Made by a program: the position numbers and the translations under genes | Notes under the pieces: generated by a model | What the model was told of the DNA's origin: nothing | The model's input: the letters and a program-made list of their open reading frames with translations, nothing else | Database searches by the model: none | In this document: positions 48,989-60,770 of the stretch, in pieces | Position numbering within the stretch: position 1 is the stretch's first letter | Layout of the letters: each line of letters opens with the position of its first letter | Assembly (NCBI RefSeq): GCF_022539505.1 | Contig: NC_061512.1 | Coordinates: 153,557,962 to 153,621,961 of the forward strand | DNA from: Lolium rigidum | Lineage: Eukaryota; Streptophyta; Magnoliopsida; Poales; Poaceae | Direction: 5' to 3' | Length of the DNA: 64,000 bases

Positions 48989-49076
48989 AGTGAAGCGCTA
49001 TTGGTAAGTGGAATTGGTAAGGGAAATTTCTACTGTTTGTGCTGATTTTATTTCTGGCTCGCTGCTATAATTCATT

Positions 49077-50112
49077 ATGGAGAGATCTTCTCTTGAGTGT
49101 TTATTTGGGAAATCTACTACTACCGCAAAGGTAGTGGATGAGGCGCCGTGTAAGGAAGAAATACCATACAAAATACCTATGAAAATTATTGAACGTGTAG
49201 TGGATAACCGTTATACAAGGGATGGAACTGTCCACCCTGGAGATCATTTACTGTTCTTACATGAATTATGCGGTTTATTCAAGTGTGCAGGTATTGCTAT
49301 GGATGAAGTGAGGAAGAAACTATTCTCTGTATCGCTGTCTGGTAAAGCGGCGCATTGGTATAAATTACTGGATAATGGGGATTCTCTTGAATGGAATGAT
49401 ATTGTGCCCCGGTTTTATTCTAAGTTCTATCCTCCAAGTGAGATTCACAAGGATCGGAATCGCATATATAATTTTTGGCCTCATGAAGGAGAAAGTATTG
49501 CCCAAGCTTGGGGGAGATTGAAGTCTTTAATGCTCAAATGCCCCATTCATGAGCTTCCTGGTAATATTATTATTGATAATTTCTATGCAAGACTTTGTTT
49601 TCAAGACAACACCTTGCTGGATACTTCTTGTTCTGGATCATTTACACGCAACAAGGAAGAGTTTAAAAGGGACCTTCTTAATCGTATCCAAGAAAATACT
49701 GAAGGATGGGAGAACGACAAGGATAGAGAATCGGGTATAAATTATGATTATAAATGCATTGAAGCTTTTATGGATACCGATAAATTTCGTAATATGAGTG
49801 CTACTTATGGTCTTGATTCTCAAGTTGCTCGCAAATCTTTATAAAGCTTTTGCTTCTCATTATGAATTGCCTAAGAAGAATTTTGATAAGTATCATGAAC
49901 CGTATAAAGATAAAATTGATTCATCTATAAATAAATGTGTTGTAGTTGAAACCGTTGATCATGTTATTCCCGAAGCTTATATTGAAAAAACTCCTTTCCC
50001 TGCTAAAATGAAGGAGTACTCTGTTATAAATAGTGCGGTTCATAAAAGTGAAAAGAAACCTATAGAACCTGAAGAACAAATAAAAGTTGAACTCGCTCGT
50101 TGCAATTATTAA
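49077..50112 (+). pseudogene. A gag
   Basis: Structural protein that packages the element RNA. The frame 49077-49844 (255 codons, starts MERSSLECLFGKS) contains the retrotransposon gag core (PF03732 type): LFSVSLSGKAAHWYKLL and WNDIVPRFYSKFYPPSEIHKDR, then WPHEGESIAQAWGRLKSL. The frame then shifts at about 49840; the next frame (49798-50112) continues a Lys-rich linker to the protease. The start is the first in-frame ATG about 90 bp after the PBS. No CCHC knuckle is seen, common for this lineage. A PPT-like string (AAGCTTGGGGGAG) lies within it at about 49504. Confidence 0.85.
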
Positions 50113-50935
50113 AGATCTTGTGACTCGAAAATGTGGAGGATGGTCATATTATTTTCTCGTGAAGATGCCTCTAATATTGTTTCGCATCCTAATAAGTCTA
50201 GGAAAGCTAGTGTTCCTATGCTATCTCGTTAGAATTGGTGATCATTGTTATTATGGTTTATGTGATATTGGTGCAAGTATTAGTGCTATTCCTTATGAGC
50301 TTTACACGGAGATTATGCACGAAATTGGTTCTTGTGAACTTGAAGATATTGATGTGGTTATTCGGTCGGCTAATAGAGAAACTATCTCTCCAATTGGTAT
50401 TATTCGAGATGTGGAAGTTTTATGTGGTAAGATTAAATATCCCGCTGACTTTTTGGTACTTGGTTCTGCTGCTAGTAAATATTGTCCTATCATCTTTGGT
50501 AGACCTTTTCTAAATACTTGTGGAGCTATTATAGATTGCAAGAAAGAGAAAATTTTGACTAAATTTGCTGGTGAATCTTATGAGTTTAACTTCTCTAAAT
50601 TTACCAAAACCCCTTATAAAATTGATTCGCCTAATAGTGATTTTAAAGTTGAACAAGTAGTGCATCTATTGCTCTTGCTCCTAGTAATCCTTTGCAGCAA
50701 CATCCGGAGAATAGTGAGAGTGAAGTTTTTAGGGAAGAAAGAGATGAGCTTGATGAAATTTTCCTTCGTCAACCTATTCTTAAGCATGATTTACCTGGTG
50801 GAAGATCCGGGTACAACACCACCACCAAAGGAAGATCGTGTCTTTGATTTAAAACCATTGCCCGATAATCTTAAATATGCTCATATTGATGATAAGAAAA
50901 TATATCCTGTTATTATTAGTTCTAAGCTTTCGTAG
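50087..50935 (+). pseudogene. A aspartic protease
   Basis: Retropepsin-type protease that cuts the polyprotein. The active-site region reads YGLCDIGASISAIPYELY (D-I-G instead of D-T/S-G, usual for Athila-like elements). The hydrophobic-Gly motif is CPIIFGRPFLNTCGAI about 95 residues later. The frame is joined to gag and RT only through frame changes (near 50110 and 50940). It sits between gag and RT as expected for Gypsy elements. Confidence 0.82.
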
Positions 50936-51232
50936 TTTGAAGAAGAAAGGTTATTAGAAATACTCGAAGAAACACCGAGGTGCTATTGGCTACACTCTTG
51001 ATGACTTGAAGGGGATTTCTCCCTCTATTTGCCAACACGCCATTAATATGGAAGATGATGCGAAGCCTCGTTGTTGAACCTCAGCGATCGTCTAATTCCT
51101 AAGATGAAGGATGTGGTAAGAAATGAGGTATTAAGACTCCTTGAAGCTGGTATTATATATCCTATTGCTGATAGTAGATGGGTTAGTCCTGTGCATTGTG
51201 TTCCTAAGAAAGGAGGAATGACTGTTGTACCT
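50936..51232 (+). pseudogene. A reverse transcriptase, N-terminal part (cut by D)
   Basis: Start of the RT domain: the pre-RT segment (GYTLDDLKGISPSIC) is followed by PKMKDVVRNEVLRLLEAG and SRWVSPVHCVPKKGGMT, the usual entry to Gypsy RT. A frame change lies near 51075. The domain is cut at 51232 by element D with duplication TACCT (51228-51232 and 60771-60775), and resumes at 60776. Confidence 0.9.
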
Positions 51233-51775
51233 TGTCGATGGTGCTCCTCGGCAATGCCCTCCGATAGGGGCTTAGGGTTGATGGAATCCTGTAGGCTGAC
51301 ACGAGACATTGGTTCACAGACAAGCGGGGAGAGCGATTTACCCAGGTTCGGGGCCCTCGATGTGGTAAAACCCTTACGTCCTGCCTGTCTGTTCTTTGAT
51401 TATGATGAAAACAGGTTACAATGGGGTGCCGAATAGTTCGGCTGAGATCTTGTCGAGATGCTGGTTGCTAGGGTAACCTAGTTCTAAGCTTCTGCTAGCT
51501 AGTATTGCTAAGGTTGATTGTGTCCCTCGATAGCCCCTCTCCTGGCCTTTATATAGGTGGCCAGGTCCCGAGAGATCTAATCGAGTACGAGTAGGTTTAC
51601 AGTAGATCTATCTCCAGTCTTTCCTTGTTCGGCTTCCTCCGCGTCTTGTACTCCAAGTAATCTTCTATCGCACCGTCCTCGTGGCCCATCTTGCCATCGG
51701 GTTCCTTCATGGGCCTCCTGTTGGACCACGTGGGGTAGAGCAATATTGGTTACCCGAAGGGTAATGCCCACGTCA
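51233..51775 (-). repeat. D 3' LTR
   Basis: 543 bp; on the element strand it reads TGACGTGGGC .. CTCGACA (here with an A for C change near the end). The TATA box is in reverse at 51548-51555. Just outside it (51776-51788) is the reverse of the G-rich PPT-like ACTCGGGGGCTAC. Confidence 0.92.
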
Positions 51776-51884
51776 GTAGCCCCCGAGTGTCTAGCCGAAC
51801 ATAATTCGGGTAGAGACTAGAGCATGTCTTCTTCCGAAGTCCTTCTCCTTGATCATTCTTGCGTTTCTTTTATCTTCTATTTTC

Positions 51885-52317
51885 TATCGGGTGCGCGTCA
51901 GCGCTCCCGATGGGAGTAGCCCCCGAGTCTAGGTACGGATGCTTGCAATCCGTGCGTAGACTCAAGTTGTACCACTCGAACATTTTCTTCTCGCCGAGCT
52001 TTTTTCCTGCAGGTCTTTGTAGTCCATCCGATACATTTCCTTTATGCAAGGGATAACGAATAACGTGCCCAACTTCTGTTGGTTAACTGCCGATGGCAAA
52101 ACAACGTTACCCTACACAGAATCAAGTCCCCGGGCATGATCCTGGAGTGCGAAAAAGTTTTATCGGGTGCGCGTTCAGCGCTCCCGACGGGAGTAGCCCC
52201 CGAGTCTGGGCACGGGTGCCTACATCCGGGTACAGACTCAAGTCAAGTTTTTCCTTCGAACCTTTATTCTATCGGGTGCGCGTCAGCACTCCCGATGGGA
52301 GTAGCCCCCGAGCCTAG
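51885..52317 (-). repeat. Repeated PPT-like hairpin modules of D
   Basis: Three copies at 51885-51932, 52161-52208 and 52269-52317, each ATCGGGTGCGCGT..CAG, then the palindrome CTCCCGATGGGAG, then TAGCCCCCGAG. Spacing matches D2 (3130-3560), so the array predates both insertions. Confidence 0.75.
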
Positions 52318-52698
52318 GTGCGGATGCTCGCAATCCGTGCGTAGGCTCAAGTTGTTCACCCGATACTTTCTTATCTCTTCGTATGCAATCATTCCTCATG
52401 ACGTCATTGATGTCGTTTTTCTGTCCCCTTGATTTTGACTGATAAGACGCAACCTGCCAGCCCTGTTTTGGAGCAATTCCTGCTCCTCTTTACACGGTTA
52501 GCGAGGCATCTCCTCGATTTCCGCAACCATTAACTGGAGAAAAAGGCCCATTAACAATACGAAGCCTTCCTTAAGTTCCCCAAGAGATAGAAATCCCTAG
52601 CATTCTCCTTCATTCAATCCTTCACCGTTCTTCTTCCTCTCCTGTTCACAACCGCTCGCGCCGCCACCACTGTCTTCCAATTTCTCCTAGATCTCACA

Positions 52699-55600
52699 AT
52701 GGTGAAGAAGAAGAACCCTAGCACCGCCGCCAGTTCTACGAGCGGCGGTGCCGCCGCCAAATCTTCCTCGATTCTTTCGAAGGAAGGCGCGCATGGCGCT
52801 CCTCCCCCAGCTCCGGCGCCGATGGCGCCACCAAGTTCAGCAGCCAGGCCCGGAGATTGGACAGCCTCTATCGTCACCAAGCGTGACGAAAAAAGATCCC
52901 GAAGCCTGGGATTGATCTCCTCTGATGAGGGGAATGTGATCTTTCCAAGTGCAATTTCTCGACCTAATCCCCCTGCCGGTTTTACCGTGATGTTCTTATC
53001 GTTCTTATACCGAGGTCTTTCGCTTCCCGTCCACGAATTCCTCCTCCATCTCTTGCGAACTTACGAAATCCAGTTATGGCAACTTACTCCCAACTCAATC
53101 CTCCACGTTGCTGTGTTTATCACCCTCTGCGAAGCATATCTGGGCGTTGAGCCTCATTTTGGGTTGTGGAAAAAGATCTTCTATGTGAAAAGATACAGCA
53201 GTAGTAACGGATCTTTTGTCACCGGAGGAGTGGGATTTGTAGCTCGTTCGGATGACAATTACTTCAATTACCCAATGAGAGAGTCCGTGCAAGGGTGGAG
53301 ATTGAAGTGGTTCTATATCAAGGATTCCTTATCACCCGAATCTCGGCTCCCCTGTTTTGTCGATGCCCTTGAAGCCAAGCCTAAGAATTCCTGGAAGAAT
53401 GTTCTCTCTCCTCACGAAAAAGTAGCTGCCGACGAACTATTTGCTAGATTTCTTCGGATTAAAGAAGCTGATGGCCAAACCATGATTGGTACTGAGGTAG
53501 CGGCAGTGTTCTTGAAACGTCGAGTCCAACCAGTTATGGCTAGAATTCGTCCAATGTGGTTGTATTCGGGTCCAAAAGATGAGACCGTAATTAACGCCGC
53601 CGAGCTGTCGGAAAAGAACCGCTTGATGAAGTCCGTCGCCTTACTTCCTTCGACCAAGAAGACTCAATCCCATTGATTTCTCCGTATACTCCTTTTGACG
53701 CCGATCATCCGCCTCCAGAGGTAACTTCCCTCTTCAAATTCTTGTTATGCTACTATTTTCTTAATCGATATAATTACTGTTATTCTCATCTGTCTTTTCT
53801 TCGGCAGACCCTCGTAGCTTCCGAGGATTTTCATAACTTGCCAAATGATACTTCCGAAGGAAGAGGCTCTTCAGAACCCGTTGACTCTCGTACTGCTGAG
53901 CATAAAAACCCAACAAGCGATCATGATGAGCTGATAGATTCTGAAACTGCTCACACCAATCTCCCCCCATCAGCCGATGACACTTGCGACACAGAGGGAT
54001 CAGTGCGTGATGATGACGCTGATCAAGATGCCTTTATTAATGCAGCTGCGGAGGAGACCAGGGCTCCACCTACGAAGAGGTCAATCGGCGGCTTTGCCGA
54101 TGAAGATGATCTCCTTCACATGTAAGTGTTTTTCTTCTTCTTACTATTTTCAGCTCCATAGTCTTTTCATATTTTTCTCATAACTTAGTCGATCAAATCT
54201 TCGTTGTAGTGACGATGATTTTATTGAGCCTCCACCTAAGAGGGTCAGGTCTGATGCTGTCTCACCGACCGCCACAGCTTCCGAAGCTTCGGCTCCTAAG
54301 GCGGCTCCCGCGGCGCAGGCATCGACTGCCTCCTCCCTTTCCAGAGGGAAAGATGCTCCTGCTGCTGCCACAGCTCCTCCTTCTGTAAGTCTTTGTCGAG
54401 TTTAACAGGAATCTTCTGGAATGCGTCTTTGCCTAATGAACTTTGTAAAACGTTCCCTTTCTTCAAGGATCTACAAGGTGTGATATCCTCTTTAGAGGCC
54501 TTCGCCTCTCAATTCACCTCTCTGGAGGCGGACAAAATCCGGTTGCAGGAGGAGGCTAAGTCTTCCTCTTCAAAGTTGGATGGCGCCATCAACAAGGCCG
54601 CCATAGCTCGCCGGGAGGTCGACTCCCTGAAAGAAGAACTGAACAAGCTGAAGGAGAGGCTGAAGGAGAGGCTGAAGGAGGAGGAAGCTCGGTCGGCAGA
54701 AAAGGATGAACTCCTCCGTCAGTCTGCCTTGGCCCTGCTTGGTAAGTCCCTACATCTCTTGTAGATTACCCCTTTTTATGAATCTGTTTCTTCGTCAACG
54801 ATTCCCTTTAACTTCTTTGCGAAGCCGCCAGCATCCCCTGCTATCGCTTTGGACAAAGTTCCAAGCAACTCCCCGGCAAATGGTGTGTCAATGGTTCTCG
54901 CCACCCACCAGCTTACCCGGGAGCTGCTTGACAAGGGAAAGGGTGCTCTGGCGCGGATGCATTCAATGATATTCCCCAAAGCCAAGCAGGAGAAGACTCT
55001 GGGGCAGCTGATTGATGCCTTTGCAGTCGACACCAAGGAGGTCATCGAGGTATTCAAGCGCACCTCACGTACCTATGGTGCCCTCCTTGCCTTCCAACTT
55101 ATGATGGGTTACGACTTTAAGGCTGACATTGAAGAAATGACTAAGGCCCTGCCGAAAGAGAAAGATGGGCGACTTGTTGACTTAAGCGCTTTTACAAAGC
55201 ATCCGCCCGTACTTGTGCTCGCCAGCTCCTTGATTTAGTTTCGTCGGGAAAGGCATCGGCTGGCCCCAGCCTATCGACTCAGACTCAGGCTCCTTGATTG
55301 TTGTAACAATTTTATCTTTGGGCTAGTATGAAACATTGTTCTGTCGCGAGAACCCAAGTTTGTAATGAACATTGTTCTGGCAATGTTGTCAACATACTTT
55401 TGTCATAATATCTTCGTTTGTACTTCTTCTGATAGGAATTTCTTGTACCTCTCCCGATGGGAGTTACATTGGAAGCTTAATTTGCCCATGACCATCGTCC
55501 TTTTGACGCTATTGCCTGCAGGTTTTCCCGGTGCCCTCGTTTGTTGATGACTCTTCGGGCGTTCTTCCCGAAGGTGATCGGGTACAACGAATGAAGGACC

Positions 55601-56294
55601 GGATCACGCAGATGGAGAAGGACCTACGCAACACTTACGCCTTGGCTGCAATTGTCAACAAGAAGAGAGAGATTGCAGCCGACGTAGAGCGGTATGCTCT
55701 TACTGAGCTACATAAGGCTACCGAGAGCTTGAACTGTGAGTCCTTTGATCTCTGCGCCCTTTGATTGATAGAATCTTATCTGATCCTTTGCTTACTTCTG
55801 TGCCAGTCATAGCTCTGAACCGTGCAGAGGAGAACAAACGGATTCACGAACGTGTGAATGCATTGAACCAGCTATCCTCATCCGACGAGATTTTCTGGCG
55901 GGAGCACTCGAAGGCTTCGGCTGTCGCGCGATTTCAAGATCGGGTCCAGCAGGTCCATACCTTTTTTGACAAGTGCTATAAGGCTATGAGGGTGGTTTGG
56001 AAGACAATGTTCCCTTTGAACGCAGTTCCTCCGACTCTCCTTGCTTTGATGTCTGAATTTGGTAACGCTAAGAAGGTCCGAGAGTTGGTACGTGCACAAG
56101 TTTTTGCAGGGGCCAGGTTTACACTTGCCCTTGTACTTGCCCGTTATCCTTCGGCAGGTTTACTGTCGATTGCCAACGCTACTGGAGACTTGGAGGCGCT
56201 GTACCCGAAGGTATTGTTGCCTGCCAACATAGTCGTCGACAGACTCGAGGAAGACTCAAGGGTACCTGAAGAAAGAGGAACTTCACAAGAGTGA
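52699..56294 (+). CDS. Antisense multi-exon gene (Transposase_28-like) of D
   Basis: Transcribed opposite to D. Exon 1 (52699-53720) starts MVKKKNPSTAASS and carries the Transposase_28-like core (VMFLSFLYRGLSLPVHEF; GLWKKIFYVKRYSSSN; PMWLYSGPKDE). GT-AG introns give exons at about 53808-54121 (acidic), 54210-54384, 54468-54741 (coiled coil, KEELNKLKERLKE) and 54821-55238. Further exon-like blocks at 55522-55735 and 55807-56294 end in TGA, followed by AATAAA at 56322. Two flaws: the exon-1 frame stops at 53674-53676 before the donor, and the acceptor before exon 5 reads TTTGCGAAG where D2 has TTTGCAG|AAG. The second fits the CAG-to-CG artefact. A stop at 55236-55238 may end the main product early. 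Role unknown. Confidence 0.68.
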
Positions 56295-56940
56295 TTTCAG
56301 GGATTTAATGTCCGTTTTATTAATAAAGAATTTGGCTGCTTTATCCAAGTGTCTGGATTATGTAATGATGCCCTCTTGTTCGGTAGATACATGCATATGT
56401 ACTTTTACCATGTTACTACCGTTGGCAAGTTTTGAGCGAATCTTAGTTGCTCGTTTAGATGTATGTATATTGGTTGGTTAGCAAATCATGTGAGTGATCA
56501 GCTCGTGTTGCAGGTCTTGCTAAACCTGTTGTATGCGTAACTTTGCTTTCAACCGTTTTAAGTTTCGACAGGCACTCCCGAATATTTCGGGTGTAGTGAT
56601 TCTGCCGATGAGCCCATTGTTCTTTGAAAATATCGAACGTGGGTTGTTGTTTATGTGTATTTCCGAACTCTTGCTATTTACGGCACTCATAGAGGCATCT
56701 ATAGCAGAGGGAAAGGTGAAGGTCCTTTAGCACTCGTGGAGGCTTTTTTTGGAGCGCGATCTTCTGCCTTGTACTATGTTTGCATAGTGATGGGGCTTAG
56801 AAGTTTGTCGTTACTGCAATGCTTAACAAGGAAATAAGGCTTAAGTTCTTATTAATAAGGTAAGCACGATGCTAGAGGGCGGAAAAGGGAAAGCCCTGTA
56901 TAAAGTAAAAGAGAAAAGAGAGTAAAGGCTAGTAGACTGC
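56295..56940. other. Spacer between convergent genes of D
   Basis: Separates the antisense gene (ending 56294) from protease (ending 56941 on the minus strand). AATAAA at 56322-56327 is a likely poly(A) signal for the antisense gene. No gene is seen. In an autonomous relative RT, RNase H and integrase would be near here, so the spacer may mark the deletion. Confidence 0.6.
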
Positions 56941-57861
56941 TTAGGCACGGAAGGGGTTCTTCTCCTCTTCTGGTTTCTTCACCGCGTTAGTGATTGCAGC
57001 GTTGCTGGTTTCGTCAGGGGTTTGGGCGGTGATTGCCGTCGTCTTGCTATCTCCTAAGCCTTCTGTGCCATCAGCTACCGAACCCTTTGCCGCCGAGGCT
57101 TCTGCTGCTGAAGTTTCTGCTGTCGAAGCTTTAAGGGTGAGAGCGGCTGGCTTCTTCTTGGCGTCCCTGCCATCTTTTTCTTCCTTAATTTCTCGTATAG
57201 ACAGCTTCGGCGGAGGGTCGACGATTTCTTGCTGTGACCCGAACTTCGCAGCAATCCTCTGAAAGTTGCGGTCACAATTGTCCGAGCGTGAGAAACTTCC
57301 ATAGACTGTGATATTTGTCCCGTTGTTCGCAGGCATTTTCAGCTTGAGGTATGCATAATGCGGCACATCCATGAACTTGGCATACGCTGGTCTCCCGAGT
57401 ATAGCGTCATACTGTGACTCCCAGTTCACAACTTCAAACTCGATCTTTTCCTTCCTGAAATTGTAGGCCCTGCCGAAGATGACATTCAGGTAGACTTTGC
57501 CAAGAGAGTAGCCCGGTGCGGTTGGAAGGATCCCGTGGAAGCAGATGTCTGTTTCTTCCAACATGCTCATGGTGATCCCCATACTTCTAATTGTGTCGAC
57601 AAATATCAGGTTTAGCCCGCTTCCACCATCCATGAAGACTTTGCTCATCTTGAACCCCCCAATTTGTGCTTCGACTACGAAGGCAGCGTGACCTGGTTTT
57701 GGTATGGTCATCGGGTGATCTGCTCGACTGAACGTAATGTTCTGAGAGGACCATTCGACGAACTCAGGGATGTTTGCCATGATGCTTTCTGCCAAGTTGA
57801 TCTCTCGGGTGAGCTTCTTCATCTCTCTTTTCGAGACACCTGTCCTATGGATCATGCTCAT
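56941..57861 (-). CDS. D aspartic protease
   Basis: A 306-residue frame. The active-site region is SKVFMDGGSGLNLIFVD (DGGSG in place of the usual DTG/DSG, as commonly seen in grass Tat-like elements). The second motif is YDAILGRPAYAKFMDVPHY. N-terminal MIHRTGVSKREMKKLTREI joins it to gag. The C-terminal third is Ala/Thr/Glu-rich and low complexity, ending NPFRA. The frame is separate from gag: 57862-58033 contains the link but has at least one frame change. The RT expected after it is missing. Confidence 0.82.
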   Translation of the reverse strand: MSMIHRTGVSKREMKKLTREINLAESIMANIPEFVEWSSQNITFSRADHPMTIPKPGHAAFVVEAQIGGFKMSKVFMDGGSGLNLIFVDTIRSMGITMSMLEETDICFHGILPTAPGYSLGKVYLNVIFGRAYNFRKEKIEFEVVNWESQYDAILGRPAYAKFMDVPHYAYLKLKMPANNGTNITVYGSFSRSDNCDRNFQRIAAKFGSQQEIVDPPPKLSIREIKEEKDGRDAKKKPAALTLKASTAETSAAEASAAKGSVADGTEGLGDSKTTAITAQTPDETSNAAITNAVKKPEEEKNPFRA

Positions 57862-58033
57862 CTGCCCACGTGATGGTGGAAATGCCTCGTTGGGTTGATG
57901 AGGTTGAGCTTGCCGGACCTCGATGTTGCGGTGGGGGTGGTGGTTGTGGCGGTAGCCGTTGCTGGCCTGCCTGCTCGGATGAGTTTATGCATATCGATGA
58001 ACCGCCGACGGTCCCCGAGCAGGTGGCTAGACT

Positions 58034-59131
58034 TTATTTTACCATCCTTGGAATCGGTATATGAATGCAGGTAGCATGGGGCGTTGATCTCGCTCGGCCG
58101 TAGGGTAGTTCGGGTGTTCTCTGTTGTCGTGGTTTATAGTTGCCACGGTTCCCAGAGTTGCTCCGATTACCGTCCTGTCGATCATCTCGCCTGTCATCAT
58201 ACCGATCACCCTGCCGATCAGAGTAGCCTGCGGCCACCAAGTTGTTGTCATCGTAACTGCGGTTCTTCCTTCTCTTGTTGCGATCCCTTCGACCACCCGA
58301 GTCATGTTTCGGCTGGTCATCGTCTTCGTCATCACTACGCTGCCGTGGCCTTCGTACGTTGTCCTCACCATCAGCCCAGCCGTTGGCGATTTCCATTAGC
58401 TTGGTTATGGTTTTTGGCTTTTTACGCCCGAGTTCTTCTATGTAACTTTCCCGCTGAACGTCGTTGCTGAAAGCATCGATTGCTCTGTCGACAGATACGT
58501 CTTCAGCAGCGTTTAGGAGCTTTGTGAATCTCCCGATGTATGAACGCATCGACTCCTTCTGCTTCTGCCGGCAATTCCGTAGCTCTTCGATCCCGACGGG
58601 CCTCTTGTATGTTGCTTGGAAGTTGGCAACGAAGGCGTCTACTAGGTCGTCCCATGATTTGACAGAACCTTTCGGCAGCCCCCTTAGCCAGGCCCGTGCT
58701 GAATCCTTCAAGTAAAGCTGTAAGCATTGCATTGTCGCTATCTGGTTTCCTTTGTGCAGGATCACAGTCTGCAGGTAGTCGTCTATCCAGGACCTTGGTT
58801 CTTGCTGCCCATCGTACTTGGCGGCATCAGTAGGGGTAGGCTTGAACTTTTTGGGCGGCATCGTTTCGCGGATCTTGTAACTTAGACAGTCGGCTCCCCT
58901 AAGCTCGCCGTCGTACTCCTGATCTTCGTCCGAGGAATCGCTGTCGTCGTCCTTCCTAGCGGCGCGTCGCCGCCTTGCTTTGTCGATCCTGCTCTGGGTG
59001 ATTTCGTCTCGAGCATCTCTCGCATGATGTTTCGACCCACTGCCTTGGATGATGGTCCTTTCTTTTGGCGGGGCTAGGTTGTTCCCCAATATTGCGAGAC
59101 TTTCCAGGGCACCTCGATGAGCTTGAGCCAT
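58034..59131 (-). CDS. D gag
   Basis: A 365-residue frame with the retrotransposon gag core (PF03732 type): KFKPTPTDAAKYDGQQEPRS, then SWIDDYLQTVILHKGNQIA, ARAWLRGLPKGSVKSWDDL and FVANFQATYKRPVG, ending in IGRFTKLLNAAEDV. An acidic stretch (DDDSDSSDEDQEYDG) precedes it and a long Arg/Asp-rich basic tail follows, probably RNA-binding. The zinc-knuckle region expected downstream (57862-58033) is frameshifted. The MAQAHRGALESL start is an internal methionine; the true gag start is probably upstream in the degenerate segment to 60209. Confidence 0.85.
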   Translation of the reverse strand: MAQAHRGALESLAILGNNLAPPKERTIIQGSGSKHHARDARDEITQSRIDKARRRRAARKDDDSDSSDEDQEYDGELRGADCLSYKIRETMPPKKFKPTPTDAAKYDGQQEPRSWIDDYLQTVILHKGNQIATMQCLQLYLKDSARAWLRGLPKGSVKSWDDLVDAFVANFQATYKRPVGIEELRNCRQKQKESMRSYIGRFTKLLNAAEDVSVDRAIDAFSNDVQRESYIEELGRKKPKTITKLMEIANGWADGEDNVRRPRQRSDDEDDDQPKHDSGGRRDRNKRRKNRSYDDNNLVAAGYSDRQGDRYDDRRDDRQDGNRSNSGNRGNYKPRQQRTPELPYGRARSTPHATCIHIPIPRMVK

Positions 59132-60209
59132 GGATCCTTCGGGGCGCTAGTTGATGAGGTATGCGGCGAGGTTGGCCGTTGCTCCTGCAACGGTTTTCGG
59201 TCGTGGCATGCCGGCGGTATCCATAGTCATAAAGGATTTGGTCAGGTTCGACGTTATTTCTCTGGCGTCATCTTCTGAAAGCCTGGATAGTCTTGACCGG
59301 TTCTTGCCTATTCCGTGAGTGTTTCGGGAGGCACTCCCTTGCGAGCCCCTTTGCCGTTCGCTGGATCGATCCGCCGCAGATAGGCGTCTCTCAAGGGTGG
59401 CTTGCTCTTTCGACAGGTGCTCCCGGTTTTTCTCTAGTATGGAGCGATAAGCATTGAGGGTTCCAACCGAAGTTCCTGCGGGGAGCGGCGTGTTGTTGAG
59501 TACTGCTGCCCTAGCTGCCGCCCACTCCTCATCCGCGATGGTGTAATCGCTGTCGCGGTTGCTGGCGCTGTTTTCAAAACTTGCCCTTCTACTGGAGCGG
59601 GGGGTATGGTCCTCGTCTCCTCTGCGCCTTGCGTTTCCCGTGTTATTGGCGACATAAACCTGATGGTGTGCCGTTCTTTTCCCTGGATGATGCTGTCGAT
59701 ACTGTCCTCTCCCGATGAATACTGGGCGTTGCAGATGAACGGCGTGTCGCTTGATCCCAGCCCGTGCCTGGTGTCACGCGCTCGAGCGGTAGTACAAAGT
59801 TAGTTTCGAGGATGAGGAATCATCCGACCCTACCGACATGGAGGACACCGAGCGGGGAGTCGAAGGCGCGGGTGAGCACGTCGATCCCGTCAGTCCAGCC
59901 GACAGATCGAGTGATGATGTCGCGCTTGAACCCGCCGATCCGGAAGCGGGGGATTCCAGCAATCGAAGGATTCCCTCTGCGTTGACGTTGTAGTGGACGC
60001 TGCCAAAGGTCATCTCCATGTTCCCTTGTAGATCTGAAAAGTTCGAGCGGGAGGAATCGCTGTGTGGAGTAAACTCGTAGGAGTCGAATCGAATCAGGCT
60101 TCCCAGGGTTGGTGACGATGGTGTCGATGAAGCTGCTGAAGAAGCTGCCGGCGAAGCCGCCGGTGTCATGATCGGATCTGCCGATGCCCTGCCTTGTGCC
60201 GACAGTTTT
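59132..60209 (-). pseudogene. D gag N-terminal extension, frameshifted
   Basis: Between PBS and gag core, open frames at 60209-59774 (Ser/Ala/Pro-rich, containing RFDSYEFTPHSDSSRSNFSD) and 59655-59434 (MSPITRETQGAEETRTIPP) look like the broken-up N-terminal part of gag seen in Tat-like elements. Frame changes lie near 59780 (GCTCGAGCGG, a CTCG context) and about 59430. Confidence 0.55.
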
Positions 60210-60225
60210 CCCACAGACGGCGCCA
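60210..60225 (-). other. D primer-binding site
   Basis: On the minus strand, two bases after the LTR end: TGGCGCCGTCTGTGGG. The first nine bases match the tRNA-Asp 3' end as in A and B, then it differs, so the primer tRNA is uncertain. It sets the minus orientation of D. Confidence 0.75.
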
Positions 60226-60227
60226 AT

Positions 60228-60770
60228 TGTCGAGGGTGCTCCTCGGCAATGCCCTCCGATAGGGGCTTATGGTTGATGGAATCCTGTAGGCTGACACGAG
60301 ACATCGGTTCACAGACAAGCGGGGAGAGCGATTTACCCAGGTTCGGGGCCCTCGATGAGGTAAAACCCTTACGTCCTGCCTGTCTGTTCTTTGATTATGA
60401 TGAAAACAGGTTACAATGGGGTGCCGAATAGTTCGGCTGAGATCTCGTCGAGATGCAGGTTGCTAGGGTAACCTAGTTCTGAGCTTCTGCTGGCTAGTAT
60501 TGCTAAGGTTGATTGTGTCCCTCGATAGCCCCTCTCCTGGCCTTTATATAGGTGGCCAGGTCCCGAGAGATCTAATCGAGTACGAGTAGGTTTATAGTAG
60601 ATCTATCTCCAGTCTTTTCTTGTTCGGCTTCCTCCGCGTCTTGTACTCCAAGTAATCTTCTGTTGCACCGTCCTCGTGGCCCATCTTGCCATCGGGTTCC
60701 TTCATGGGCCTCCTGTTGGACCACGTGGGGTAGAGCAATATTGGTTACCCGAAGGGTAATGCCCACGTCA
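60228..60770 (-). repeat. D 5' LTR
   Basis: 543 bp; plus-strand ends TGTCGAGGG .. GCCCACGTCA. TATA box in reverse at 60543-60550. Followed by duplication TACCT (60771-60775). Confidence 0.93.

Larger units (their letters stand above)
51233..60770 (-). mobile_element. Complete non-autonomous Tat-like Gypsy element D
   Basis: 9538 bp, minus orientation, TSD TACCT on both sides. 5' LTR 60228-60770, PBS 60210-60225, gag 59131-58034 with a degenerate N-terminal extension to about 60209, protease 57861-56941, antisense gene 52699-56294, repeat modules 51885-52317, 3' LTR 51233-51775. No RT, RNase H or integrase. By eye the two LTRs differ at roughly a dozen of 543 positions. Bases 52318-52698 hold only the upstream region of the antisense gene. 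The plan resembles Tat-lineage partners in grasses, in which gag-only elements rely on autonomous relatives. Confidence 0.9.
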
